Shown piece after piece: positions 27,592 to 36,230 of a DNA stretch of 64,000 nt. Positions within the stretch are counted from its first letter, which is position 1; the number at the start of each line of letters is the position of its first letter. A program made the translations under genes and the position numbers. Where the stretch lies: assembly GCF_018100985.1 (NCBI RefSeq), contig NZ_JAGJEI010000006.1:62001-126000 (forward strand). The letters run 5' to 3'. The notes under the pieces are model-generated. The model was not told where the DNA came from and did not search any database. It worked only from the letters and a program-made list of their open reading frames with translations. This DNA is from Pseudoalteromonas sp. MMG007 (GTDB taxonomy: Bacteria; Pseudomonadota; Gammaproteobacteria; Enterobacterales; Alteromonadaceae).

Positions 27592-28299
27592 ATGGCACGC
27601 GGTGTGAACAAAGTAATTTTGGTTGGTAATTTAGGACAAGATCCTGAAGTTCGTTACATGCCTAATGGCAATGGTGTAGCAAATATTACCTTAGCAACGT
27701 CAGACAGCTATAAAGATAAAAACACTGGCCAAATGGTTGATAAAACGGAATGGCACCGTGTAGTGTTTTTTGGAAAACTAGCTGAAATTGTTGGCGAATA
27801 CTGCCGTAAAGGTTCACAAATTTACGTAGAAGGTAAACTTCAAACGCGTAAATGGACTGACCAACAAGGCCAAGAAAAATACACAACTGAAATCGTTGTT
27901 GATGGCTTTACGGGGCAAATGCAAATGCTAGGCGCTCGCGGTGGCGATCAGCAAGGTGGTGGCTATCAAGGTAATCAAGGCGGCCAACAAGGTGGCGGTT
28001 ACCAAAATAATCAGCAAGGCGGTGGCTATGGTCAAAACAACCAAGGTCAAAACAGCCAGCAAGGTGGATACGCACCACAACAGCAAGCAGCACCAGCACA
28101 GCGTCCAGCTGCATCAGCGCCTGCACCACAGCAAAATAGCCAATATCAGCAATCAAACAATAGTGGCTTTGCTCCACAGCAAAATAGTGCACCACAGCAG
28201 CAAGGTGGTTTTGCACCTAAGCCACAAAACGCTCCTCAAGGCGGCGCATCAAATCCTATGGAACCAACGATAGACTTTGATGACGATATTCCGTTCTAG
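27592..28299 (+). CDS. ssb: Single-stranded DNA-binding protein
   Basis: It coats single-stranded DNA in replication, recombination and repair and recruits partners through its C-terminal tip. The OB fold spans about residues 1-115 ([52 protein letters not shown]). A long Gly/Gln-rich disordered linker follows. The terminal peptide DFDDDIPF is the conserved interaction tip. At 235 residues it is longer than E. coli SSB (178), and all the extra length is linker. AGGAG at about 27580 supports the start. Confidence 0.97.
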   Translation: MARGVNKVILVGNLGQDPEVRYMPNGNGVANITLATSDSYKDKNTGQMVDKTEWHRVVFFGKLAEIVGEYCRKGSQIYVEGKLQTRKWTDQQGQEKYTTEIVVDGFTGQMQMLGARGGDQQGGGYQGNQGGQQGGGYQNNQQGGGYGQNNQGQNSQQGGYAPQQQAAPAQRPAASAPAPQQNSQYQQSNNSGFAPQQNSAPQQQGGFAPKPQNAPQGGASNPMEPTIDFDDDIPF

Positions 28300-28355
28300 G
28301 AAACGTATAATCTAAAAGTGTAAATATAAATCACTTTTTAATGAAGTATTAAACT

Positions 28356-28384
28356 AAACCCAGTGTAAAAACTGGGTTTTTTGT
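28356..28384 (+). terminator. Intrinsic terminator after ssb
   Basis: AAACCCAGT / ACTGGGTTT stem with a GTAAAA loop, followed by TTTTGTTT. Confidence 0.9.
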
Positions 28385-28482
28385 TTAACACTTGCGATAA
28401 ATATTTAAACTTGGTTTAGACCCTTGTGCTTATGCAAATATTGAACAACACTTTGGTTATTAACTTAACGAGTGAGTGCGCC

Positions 28483-30171
28483 ATGCAACACAGCAATATT
28501 TGGCATTTAAAACAGTTCAAAGTAATGTATTTTGCTTTTGTAGGGCTAATTGTTGTGAGTTTAAATTTTTTATTAAACGACGCTCTTCATAAAAAAATAC
28601 ATACATCTGGGCAGCAATTAGTTAAACAAATATACGATTTAAATTTAGCTCCCTCTATAAATAATGAAGTGCTAGCTGCGCTGGTAAAAAGCGAAGGGTT
28701 TATGCTTAAGCCTGAAGTGCCGGCAGAACATTTTAAGCATTTGGTAAGCGTTGAGCATGACGTATTTACTTATAAAACATTAAGTTTAAGTATTTATCAT
28801 TATTCTGCTTGGGTAAAGCAAGGCTACTTATTTGCTTTATTAAACTTAGTTATTATAGGCGCTGCTTGTTGGTTTTATTGTTGGTGGAGCTTATTAAAAG
28901 AGGCACCTACAAAGGCCGCGCAAAAGGCCTTAATAAAATCCCCCAAACTTATTAAGCAAAAATATGAAGAGGGAGGGGTAACTAAGCCGGTAAAAAATTG
29001 TGAATTAAGTTCTTTATATGGGGTGAGCTTAGCGTCTCATAGCTTATTTTTACTTATTGAATACACTTGTAATTTTGACAAAAATACAGACAAAGAGGCT
29101 ACCTTTAAAGTTGCCATTGTTAAAAGCTTTCCCGAGCTTAAATGTGTATCTGTTGAGTTGCTAAACACTCACTACTTAGGTGTTACTTTACAAAATGTAT
29201 CTGTTGCGCAGTTAGACCGCGACATTGAAAGGGTTCATAAGGCTGTATTTTTGCTTTGTCGTAATCATCAAAAAACAATTATCCGTAAAAATATTAAAGT
29301 CGGGGCGTGCAATTATCGTTTAGGTGCTGACAAAGTGACTGTTTATCAGTTGGCTAAATCGGCACTTACGTTATCTCAAAGTAGTTTGCTGCAACATTGT
29401 CACCGCCTTCCTTTAAATCATAGCCAAGATACGCAGCTTTCTAGCGAACAAGTGATAGAAAATATAAAAAAGAATAAGTTTATATTATTTTTTCAGCCTC
29501 TTTTTGAGCTCTCCACTGGTGATATATTACAGCATGAAGTGCTTATGAGAGTTCGCCATAGCCAACATGGCTTACTAGCTGCGCGTTATTTTATTAATCA
29601 GCATTACAGTAATCAGGATGCTTTAATATTAGATAAGGCGGTAATAGGCCAAGTTAAAAAACTAATGTTAAGTGAAGCATCAGCATTAATCGTAAGTATT
29701 AATTTGCATCCTAACAACTGGTTTAATAATGAGTTTTGGGAGTGGCTGCCCAGTCAACTCACTGAATTAAAGTTAAACGCAAAATTACAGTTTGAGATAA
29801 GTGAAGCTGATTTTTTTGCTCATAGAAATTCGATAACTAAGCCATTAAATATAATTAGACAAAGTAGCTCGCAGCTTGTGATTGATAATGTGAAAAGCAG
29901 TGAAAAAATAGCGTCATTAGTAGAGTATAGCGAAGTTTGCGCAATTAAATTGTCGTATGAGTTGGTGCATTTGTTAAATGAAAAACCTGATAACCAAAAA
30001 CAAATAACAAAAATAGTGGAATCTGCTCGTTATTTAAATTTACCTGTATTTGCAGTGGGTGTAGAAACTCAAAAAGAGTTATTTATGCTCGCAAAATTAG
30101 GCGTAGTGGGAGCTCAAGGCTTTTATTTTTCAGAGCCCCTACAAGAATTTACTCATGCAGTATTTCACTAG
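28483..30171 (+). CDS. mshH: MshH, CsrD-like degenerate GGDEF/EAL membrane protein
   Basis: A 562-residue inner-membrane protein with a helix at about residues 15-32, a short periplasmic region and a second helix near 115-140. The middle region resembles a degenerate GGDEF domain without an intact active-site motif. The C-terminal domain is EAL-like but degenerate: HEVLMRVRH in place of EALxR, and FAVGVETQKELFMLAKLGVVGAQGFYFSEP. Such CsrD-type proteins do not hydrolyse c-di-GMP; E. coli CsrD promotes decay of the CsrB/C RNAs. The start was set at ATG 28483, with GTG 28426 as alternative. It heads the MSHA locus as in Vibrio. Confidence 0.75.
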   Translation: MQHSNIWHLKQFKVMYFAFVGLIVVSLNFLLNDALHKKIHTSGQQLVKQIYDLNLAPSINNEVLAALVKSEGFMLKPEVPAEHFKHLVSVEHDVFTYKTLSLSIYHYSAWVKQGYLFALLNLVIIGAACWFYCWWSLLKEAPTKAAQKALIKSPKLIKQKYEEGGVTKPVKNCELSSLYGVSLASHSLFLLIEYTCNFDKNTDKEATFKVAIVKSFPELKCVSVELLNTHYLGVTLQNVSVAQLDRDIERVHKAVFLLCRNHQKTIIRKNIKVGACNYRLGADKVTVYQLAKSALTLSQSSLLQHCHRLPLNHSQDTQLSSEQVIENIKKNKFILFFQPLFELSTGDILQHEVLMRVRHSQHGLLAARYFINQHYSNQDALILDKAVIGQVKKLMLSEASALIVSINLHPNNWFNNEFWEWLPSQLTELKLNAKLQFEISEADFFAHRNSITKPLNIIRQSSSQLVIDNVKSSEKIASLVEYSEVCAIKLSYELVHLLNEKPDNQKQITKIVESARYLNLPVFAVGVETQKELFMLAKLGVVGAQGFYFSEPLQEFTHAVFH

Positions 30172-30191
30172 GGCGTGTTTATTTTATAAAG

Positions 30192-31100
30192 TTAAATTAA
30201 CCCTCTGTATTTAAGGCCATTTAACCCTTGCAACCCCCCTGTATGCACAGCAATTATTTTACTTCCTGGAGGAAAGTAGTCTTGCTCAATAAGTTGCCAT
30301 AGCGCATACATCATTTTTCCGCTGTAAATTGGTTCTAACGGGAGGTTATAGGTATGTTTCATGTTTTGACAAAACGTCCAAAGCGCTGATGAAAACTTAC
30401 CATATCCACCATCATGATGGTCTGTTAGCAACTGCCAATTATTTTGATTTTTGGCTTTATTGCTAAGTTTTCTTACGTCATCAATTAAGTATTGGGCTTG
30501 CTTTAGCACTGCTATACCTAGCACTTGCGTACTTTGCTTACTGCCTTCAATAAGTCCTGCAAGTGTGCCTCCACTGCCTGTAGGGCAAACTAAATAATCG
30601 TGTTCGGGTAAGGTGTGCACTAATTCTTTACATCCTAATAATGCGTGTTCATTGGTGCCGCCCTCAGGAAGTATAAATGCATTAGGAAAGCGCGCTTGAA
30701 GTTTTGCAAGGTATTGTTCATCTTGACGTAACCTATACTCTATTCGATTAACAGCATGAAGTTGCATACCACATTGCTTAGCAAATTGAATTGTTGGGTT
30801 ATTCTCATCAAGAACTGGCCCGCGAATAATCGCATGAGTTTTAATATTAAACTCTTTACCAGCAGCCGCACATGCATGAATATGATTTGAAAAAGCACCG
30901 CCAAAAGTAAGCAATTCTGTTTTATTGAGCTTACGCATATGGGCTAAATTATATTTTAATTTTCGCCATTTATTGCCACTTATTAGCGGGTGTAGCAAAT
31001 CGTCGCGTTTTACACCTAAAGAAATATTTTTCTTTTTTAGAAACAGACTATCTATGTGTTGAATATGGTTATTTTCATTGATTTCGAATGATTTAGGCAT
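30192..31100 (-). CDS. PLP-dependent ACC deaminase / D-cysteine desulfhydrase family enzyme
   Basis: A 302-residue fold-type II PLP enzyme. GVKRDDLLHPLISGNKWRKLKYN holds the likely PLP lysine in SGNKWRK, AFSNHIHACAAAGKEF follows, and PTGSGGTLAGLIEG is the phosphate-binding loop. The family includes 1-aminocyclopropane-1-carboxylate deaminase and D-cysteine desulfhydrase; marine members are often annotated as the former without proof. It lies backwards between mshH and mshI, 20 bp from the mshH stop, and is divergent from mshI across a strong palindrome. Its role here is unknown. Confidence 0.85.
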   Translation of the reverse strand: MPKSFEINENNHIQHIDSLFLKKKNISLGVKRDDLLHPLISGNKWRKLKYNLAHMRKLNKTELLTFGGAFSNHIHACAAAGKEFNIKTHAIIRGPVLDENNPTIQFAKQCGMQLHAVNRIEYRLRQDEQYLAKLQARFPNAFILPEGGTNEHALLGCKELVHTLPEHDYLVCPTGSGGTLAGLIEGSKQSTQVLGIAVLKQAQYLIDDVRKLSNKAKNQNNWQLLTDHHDGGYGKFSSALWTFCQNMKHTYNLPLEPIYSGKMMYALWQLIEQDYFPPGSKIIAVHTGGLQGLNGLKYRGLI

Positions 31101-31124
31101 TTTTATTTGTTTTCAATTTGCAAA

Positions 31125-31153
31125 ATAAAATAAGTGTACGACACTTATTTTAT
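31125..31153. repeat. 13-bp perfect palindrome between the PLP gene and mshI
   Basis: Arms ATAAAATAAGTGT (31125-31137) and ACACTTATTTTAT (31141-31153) enclose the 3-nt loop ACG. The site is 24 bp from one start codon and 23 nt from the other, in a 76-bp divergent gap. It could be an operator for a dimeric regulator or a leader hairpin. Confidence 0.7.
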
Positions 31154-31176
31154 ATCTTATTAACAATAGTAGCTAT

Positions 31177-32100
31177 ATGAAAGAAAAGCTGTTTTCATGG
31201 TTGAACCGTAGTTTAGATCGTAATACAGCTATTGGTGTTGCAGCTTACGCTGATACTGTAAATGCAGTCTGCCTGAAAAAAAGCCAGAATAAATGGTCTG
31301 TCTATAGCTCCCACAGTGTAAATGTTTCTGAGCAAGCTGATTATACCACTGCGATGGTGGCGTGTATAAATGAAGTATCTTCAGATGTATGCGGAGTTAA
31401 TATTGTTATTCCTCATTCCTTCTATCAAATAGTGCAAATGGATAAGCCAAATTTAAGTGATGAAGAGATCATTCAATCATTGCCCTGGACGGCTAAAGAC
31501 CTCGTTGATATAGCACCTGAAAATATAGTTGCAGATTTTATCGATTACCCAATTACGCTACCTATGCAAAGTAGCAAAATGAACGTGTTTATTACTAATA
31601 AGCTACAACTTCTCCCTTTCATTGATAGCTTTGAACATACTAAATCTGTTTTACGCGCAATGACTTCTGAAGAAATGATTTTAGTCACTTTGTTTGGATC
31701 GCACAAAGAGGCACATATGCTTATTGTTCAGCATGTAGGGCACGAGCCACGGATTTTAATAATTCGTGATGGGCAATTATTACTGGCTAGACGATTAAAT
31801 GGTTTTCTAGGAATTTCAGATAAAGATCAAAACCAAGAGCAGGTAGAGGCATTAGGCCTTGAAATACAACGCTCTATGGATTTTTTTGAAAGCCAACTAA
31901 AGCAACCTCCTATACGCAGTATTCATCTGCAATGTGATGACTTATCGTCGTTGGCACTTCGAGCCGGTATTGCTGAATTTTTACAGATTAAAGTGGTTGA
32001 TTTTGTACCTAATATTAAGTTATCTGAGCATTTAGAGCCTAATTTTTACTATGCTTTAGGGGCGGCTTATCAATTAACTGACCCAGGGTCAGTGTTATGA
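31177..32100 (+). CDS. mshI: MSHA biogenesis protein MshI (PilM-like)
   Basis: A 307-residue actin-fold protein equivalent to PilM in the MSHA system, predicted to sit on the cytoplasmic face and bind the PilN-like partner encoded next. It has the weak N-terminal motif AIGVAAYADTVNAVCLKKS and FYYALGAAYQL near the end, as MshI proteins do. Its canonical phosphate motifs are less conserved than in PilM. It overlaps the next gene by 4 bp (ATGA). Confidence 0.85.
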   Translation: MKEKLFSWLNRSLDRNTAIGVAAYADTVNAVCLKKSQNKWSVYSSHSVNVSEQADYTTAMVACINEVSSDVCGVNIVIPHSFYQIVQMDKPNLSDEEIIQSLPWTAKDLVDIAPENIVADFIDYPITLPMQSSKMNVFITNKLQLLPFIDSFEHTKSVLRAMTSEEMILVTLFGSHKEAHMLIVQHVGHEPRILIIRDGQLLLARRLNGFLGISDKDQNQEQVEALGLEIQRSMDFFESQLKQPPIRSIHLQCDDLSSLALRAGIAEFLQIKVVDFVPNIKLSEHLEPNFYYALGAAYQLTDPGSVL

Positions 32101-32696
32101 AAATTCGGATTAACTTTTATCAAAAATCACTGAGGGTAAGGCGGGATCCTGTTCCTTTGTCTGGCTTGCTTACGCTTTGGTTTGGAGCTGTACTAATTAT
32201 TGCGCTTACATGGGCTTTTTATAATTATAAAGCCCACAATAGTGAACTTGAGTTACAAAAAAATAAACAATACATCAAACAAGGCAAGGCTCAATTAGAA
32301 CTCGTAAAGCAAAAACTTGCAGACAAGCAAAATAAAACATTATTTATTAATGAGCTAAAAACACTTCAGCAAGAAATCCTACATAAAAAGCAAATATTTA
32401 GTTATTTAGAGCAAAGCTCAGATCAGTCAACGGCAGACTACGCTCAGGTAATGGAAGATTTGGCTAAATATCACGAACCTAATATATGGCTTACGCATAT
32501 TAAATTTGCAGGGCAAAAAGTTACTTTTGAGGGGCAAGCTGCACAGTCAAAATTTTTACCTATTTGGTTTAATAACTTAAAGCAATCGCCTTTTTTTGTT
32601 GGCAAAGAATTTTCTGTTATGGAGTTATCTACTCGCGATGGTGTCAGCGTATTTAGTGTCGCAAGCGATCTTAGGAAAGAGGGCGCGACACAATGA
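32097..32696 (+). CDS. PilN-like MSHA biogenesis protein (MshI2-type)
   Basis: A 199-residue bitopic protein opening MKIRINFYQKSLRVRRDPVP, with a membrane segment at about 21-42. A coiled coil follows (about 45-95), then a small periplasmic domain with KYHEPNIWLTHIKFAGQKV. This is PilN architecture, and the INFY start resembles the PilM-binding peptide. Some annotations call it MshI2. It overlaps mshI and mshJ by 4 bp each. Confidence 0.8.
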   Translation: MKIRINFYQKSLRVRRDPVPLSGLLTLWFGAVLIIALTWAFYNYKAHNSELELQKNKQYIKQGKAQLELVKQKLADKQNKTLFINELKTLQQEILHKKQIFSYLEQSSDQSTADYAQVMEDLAKYHEPNIWLTHIKFAGQKVTFEGQAAQSKFLPIWFNNLKQSPFFVGKEFSVMELSTRDGVSVFSVASDLRKEGATQ

Positions 32697-33382
32697 ATCA
32701 AGATTCAAATAACCAGGACAAAAAAGGTTGGCCAACATGGGTCAAATATCAAACACAGTTTGCCTCGCTTCAAAAGCGTGAAAAATACTCAACATTATTC
32801 GTAGGTTTATTTGTAGTAATTTATTTGGGGCTTTGGTTTGTGATTTTTCCTAAGCAAGATGAGGTCGCTAATATCCGTACTGAGCATAATGCTGTTCTTC
32901 AAGAGTGGCAGCAGATTAATGCACAACTTTCGATGTTAAACCAAGCGCTAAACCATGACTATACAAAAGTTTTAAGAGGACAAATAGCGCAAACTCGAAA
33001 TGAAATAGATGAAATAAATAACCAACTTAACCGTTTTAGCCAAGGGTTTGTTGCTGCTAAAAATGTACCTGCCGTTTTGAAAAATTTATTAGTCGACAGT
33101 AGCGACGTGAGTGTTATTAGCTTTAATGTAAACCCAGCACGAGCGATTGATGTAGAAAAATTAGGTGAGCATGACACTCAAACATTATTTTTCGAACATC
33201 AAATGGTAGTTACTTTACAAGGTAGCTACTTTAATTTGCAAAAGTACTTATCAGCATTAAAGAGTAGCCAAGATAAATTATTAATACAGGAGTTTAGCTA
33301 TCAGGTAACAACGTACCCTGACGCTGAGCTTACTTTACAAATAGCGACGGTGAGCGCGAATGAAAAATTTATTGCGTTATAG
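32693..33382 (+). CDS. mshJ: MSHA biogenesis protein MshJ (PilO-like)
   Basis: A 229-residue protein with one membrane segment (about 36-54), a coiled coil (about 60-120) and a ferredoxin-like periplasmic domain, the layout of PilO. The order between the PilN-like gene and mshK fits MshJ. Its 3' end overlaps mshK by 23 bp. Confidence 0.82.
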   Translation: MNQDSNNQDKKGWPTWVKYQTQFASLQKREKYSTLFVGLFVVIYLGLWFVIFPKQDEVANIRTEHNAVLQEWQQINAQLSMLNQALNHDYTKVLRGQIAQTRNEIDEINNQLNRFSQGFVAAKNVPAVLKNLLVDSSDVSVISFNVNPARAIDVEKLGEHDTQTLFFEHQMVVTLQGSYFNLQKYLSALKSSQDKLLIQEFSYQVTTYPDAELTLQIATVSANEKFIAL

Positions 33383-33686
33383 TTTTTTTGCGAGCGTTAT
33401 TATTTGTGTAATTACACCCAATGTATTTGCACAATTACGCGACCCAACACAACCTATCAAATTTGTAAGTGGCATAAAAAACAGTACGCCAAGTAGCGAA
33501 CTTAAATTACAGACTATTATTAAAAGCAGCAGTAAATTCAAGGCTATTATTTCCGGCCATATTTACCAAGTAAATGATGCTGTTGATGGTTTTCGGGTGC
33601 TAAGCATTAGCTCAAAGCAAGTTGTATTAGCAAATGACGATAAGCAAATAAAATTAGAATTATATGATTATGAAATTAAAAAATAA
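33360..33686 (+). CDS. mshK: MSHA biogenesis protein MshK (PilP-like)
   Basis: A 108-residue exported protein with a signal peptide (about 1-24, ending PNVFA). Then comes QLRDPTQPIKF, the RDPTxP motif shared by PilP and GspC-type proteins. The rest is a short beta domain (IISGHIYQVNDAVDGFRVLSI). It should bridge the inner-membrane complex and the MshL secretin. It lacks a lipobox cysteine, unlike PilP. It overlaps both neighbours. Confidence 0.82.
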   Translation: MKNLLRYSFFASVIICVITPNVFAQLRDPTQPIKFVSGIKNSTPSSELKLQTIIKSSSKFKAIISGHIYQVNDAVDGFRVLSISSKQVVLANDDKQIKLELYDYEIKK

Positions 33687-35325
33687 CTTATCTGGCCCGT
33701 GGCTTGTTCTTTTATTAATACCCACATTTTTAACTGCGTGCCATAGTTTTAAACCAGGTAAAGAAATTAAGCCTCATATTGAGCAAGAATTAGCACAGGC
33801 TCCGGTAAAAACAAAAGAGATAGCGCCTTTACAAATGCCCAGTGCGCTTACTCAAAGCTTACTTTCTTCAATTAATAACGAGCAAACTATAAGTGATGAA
33901 CTCGCCATTAAACGCTTTGACGTTGCTGCAAATAATGTAGAGGTAGGTGCTTTTTTTGCAGGCCTAACAGATGGAACACCTTTTAGTGTGGCTGTGCATC
34001 CTGAGGTCAGCGGTTCAATTAGCATAAACTTAAAAAATGTGACTTTTAATGAGGTTATTGCAGTCATTAAGCGCATGTACCCACTTGATATTGTAAATGA
34101 AGGGCGAATTGTTCAAGTGCTTCCAGCACAAATGCGTACAGAAACGATACCTGTTAATTATTTAATGATGCAGCGCCATGGGCAGTCTACAGTGAGTGTA
34201 GTTGCTGGTGGTGTGAGCCAATTTGGACAAGGTGGTAATAGTTCAGGGAGCTCAAGTTCTAGTAGTAATCAGCAAAGTAGTGAATTTGGCAGCAGTAATC
34301 AAAACTTAGAGTTAAATGGATCGCGTATTCAAACTATTAACCAAAACGACTTTTGGAAAGAGCTTGAAGTTGCCCTTAAATCATTAATTGGTGTAAGCGA
34401 TGGTCGTTATGTGATTGCAAGCCCGCAAGCAAGCTTGGTTACAGTTAATGCATTACCGAGTGAAATAAGTCAGCTAAAAGAATTTTTGAATCAAAGCCAA
34501 GAAAACCTACAGCGCCAAGTAATTTTAGAGGCAAAAATTATTGAAGTAACGCTAAAAGACGAATACCAGCAAGGTGTTAATTGGGAGCGTATTTCGAGTG
34601 GTTTAGAAGGGGGTATTTCGTTTGCAACGACTGGGGGCTCAACAATCAGTAATAGTATTTCAGCGGCTATTGGAGGGGCGTCTTCGTTAACTATTCAAAA
34701 AGGTGATTTTAACGGGGTAATCAACTTGCTTGAAACACAAGGTGATGTGCAAATGCTTTCTAACCCAAGGGTAACTGCTACAAATAACCAAAAAGCAGTT
34801 ATTAAAGTAGGCCAAGACGAATATTTTGTTACTAATGTATCGAGTACTACCGTTACGGGTACATCTACTACAACGTCTCCAGAAATTGATTTAACACCGT
34901 TTTTTTCAGGGATAGCATTAGATGTTACACCGCAGATTGATAAATATGGATCGGTTATTTTACATGTACATCCTTCAGTAACAGAAACCGAGGAGCAGCT
35001 AAAAGTTATTACTTTAGACGATCAGCGATTCGAGTTGCCTTTAGCGCAAAGTAATATAAGGGAGTCAGATACGGTGATCCGTGCACAAAGCGGAGAAATA
35101 GTCGTTATTGGTGGGTTAATGCAAACCTCTACAGAAGACGAGGAGTCTAAAACCCCCGTGCTTGGTGATATTCCTATGTTTGGCAATTTATTTAAAAGCA
35201 TTCGTAAGCGCCAAGAGAAAAAAGAACTTATTATTTTAATAAAGCCGACAGTGGTTATGCCAGACACCTGGAAAAAGCAACAAGGCGAAAGCCGTCAGCT
35301 TTTAAAAACATGGTATGAAAACTAA
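33664..35325 (+). CDS. mshL: MSHA secretin MshL
   Basis: The outer-membrane channel of the MSHA pilus. A lipoprotein signal ends IPTFLTAC with Cys26 as the lipid site. The N-domains carry FFAGLTDGTPFSVAVHPEVS and an STN-like pattern. A Ser/Gly/Asn-rich insert lies at about 185-215. The secretin core has QMLSNPRVTATNNQKAVIKVG and ends IVVIGGLMQ, PVLGDIPMFGNLFKS and LIILIKPTVV. 553 residues suits MshL. ATG 33670 is an alternative start two codons later. Confidence 0.92.
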   Translation: MIMKLKNNLSGPWLVLLLIPTFLTACHSFKPGKEIKPHIEQELAQAPVKTKEIAPLQMPSALTQSLLSSINNEQTISDELAIKRFDVAANNVEVGAFFAGLTDGTPFSVAVHPEVSGSISINLKNVTFNEVIAVIKRMYPLDIVNEGRIVQVLPAQMRTETIPVNYLMMQRHGQSTVSVVAGGVSQFGQGGNSSGSSSSSSNQQSSEFGSSNQNLELNGSRIQTINQNDFWKELEVALKSLIGVSDGRYVIASPQASLVTVNALPSEISQLKEFLNQSQENLQRQVILEAKIIEVTLKDEYQQGVNWERISSGLEGGISFATTGGSTISNSISAAIGGASSLTIQKGDFNGVINLLETQGDVQMLSNPRVTATNNQKAVIKVGQDEYFVTNVSSTTVTGTSTTTSPEIDLTPFFSGIALDVTPQIDKYGSVILHVHPSVTETEEQLKVITLDDQRFELPLAQSNIRESDTVIRAQSGEIVVIGGLMQTSTEDEESKTPVLGDIPMFGNLFKSIRKRQEKKELIILIKPTVVMPDTWKKQQGESRQLLKTWYEN

Positions 35326-35327
35326 CC

Positions 35328-36230
35328 ATGTATTTAAACTTTTTTAATTTAAGTGAAATGCCTTTCACGTTAACCCCTAACACTGAGTTTTTTTGTGCGC
35401 TTGAACCGCACCATGAAGCCATGCAAGTGTTAACAACGGCGATTGATATGGGAGAGGGGTTTATTAAAGTAACCGGAGAGGTAGGGACCGGAAAAACATT
35501 ACTTTGTAGAAAATTATTAAACCAACTTGAGCCCGATTACATAGTAGCTTATTTGCCTAACTCTTATTTAAGCCCAGAAGAGTTACGTTGGGCTATTGCC
35601 GTTGAGCTTGGCATGGATGTAGATAAAGCGCTTGATCAGCAGGCGCTAACTCAACTTATTAATCACTACTTACTAGACCTTCAAGAAGATAACGAACGGG
35701 TAGTGTTATTAATTGATGAAGCTCAGTGCCTAAGCTTGGAGACGCTAGAAGCACTGCGTTTATTTACAAACTTAGAGACGGAGAGTGAAAAACTAATCCA
35801 AGTTGTATTGTTTGGACAACCTGAGCTTGATGAAAAACTCGCAAATAATAAAGTAAGGCAGCTACGCCAGCGTATTAGTTTTTCTTATAAATTAAGATCA
35901 ATGACAGCAGCTGAAGTTATTTACTATATTAACCATCGCCTGCAAGTGGCTGGATTTAATCAGCCTCCTTTGTTTAGCAATAATACGGGGCTAAAAATAG
36001 CGCGAGCAAGCCGTGGTATACCTCGTTTAGTAAATATTTTATGTCATAAAGTATTACTGCAAGCGTATGGGGAGGGGTTAAATCAAATTACTACCCGGCA
36101 TATTCAGCTTGCCATTAAAGATACCGAAGACTGTGCTAAATACCGCACCGGCCAATACTGGAGCTACAGCGCTATAGCGATTAGTGTATTGGCCATTGCC
36201 GCCATTTGGGTGTGGAGGCAATGGCTATGA
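35328..36230 (+). CDS. mshM: MshM, ExeA-like AAA ATPase
   Basis: A 300-residue ATPase with Walker A VTGEVGTGKTLLCRKLL (about 40-56), Walker B RVVLLIDEAQCL, and RGIPRLVNILCHKVL as sensor 2. A membrane helix, SYSAIAISVLAIAAIWVW, closes the C-terminus. ExeA-type proteins help assemble secretins in peptidoglycan, and MshM is presumed to do so for MshL. It starts 2 nt after mshL and overlaps mshN by 4 bp. Confidence 0.9.
   Translation: MYLNFFNLSEMPFTLTPNTEFFCALEPHHEAMQVLTTAIDMGEGFIKVTGEVGTGKTLLCRKLLNQLEPDYIVAYLPNSYLSPEELRWAIAVELGMDVDKALDQQALTQLINHYLLDLQEDNERVVLLIDEAQCLSLETLEALRLFTNLETESEKLIQVVLFGQPELDEKLANNKVRQLRQRISFSYKLRSMTAAEVIYYINHRLQVAGFNQPPLFSNNTGLKIARASRGIPRLVNILCHKVLLQAYGEGLNQITTRHIQLAIKDTEDCAKYRTGQYWSYSAIAISVLAIAAIWVWRQWL

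Noticed and set aside
27940-28070. CRISPR-like or tandem repeat array
   Set aside because: The repetition is coding: Gly/Gln codons of the SSB linker without regular spacers.
27941-28273. 110-codon plus-strand frame inside ssb
   Set aside because: A shifted frame of the repetitive Gly/Gln linker; low complexity and no start signal.
28483-30171. Active c-di-GMP phosphodiesterase
   Set aside because: The EAL signature is replaced (EVLMRVR) and the domain layout fits CsrD/MshH, which are catalytically inactive.
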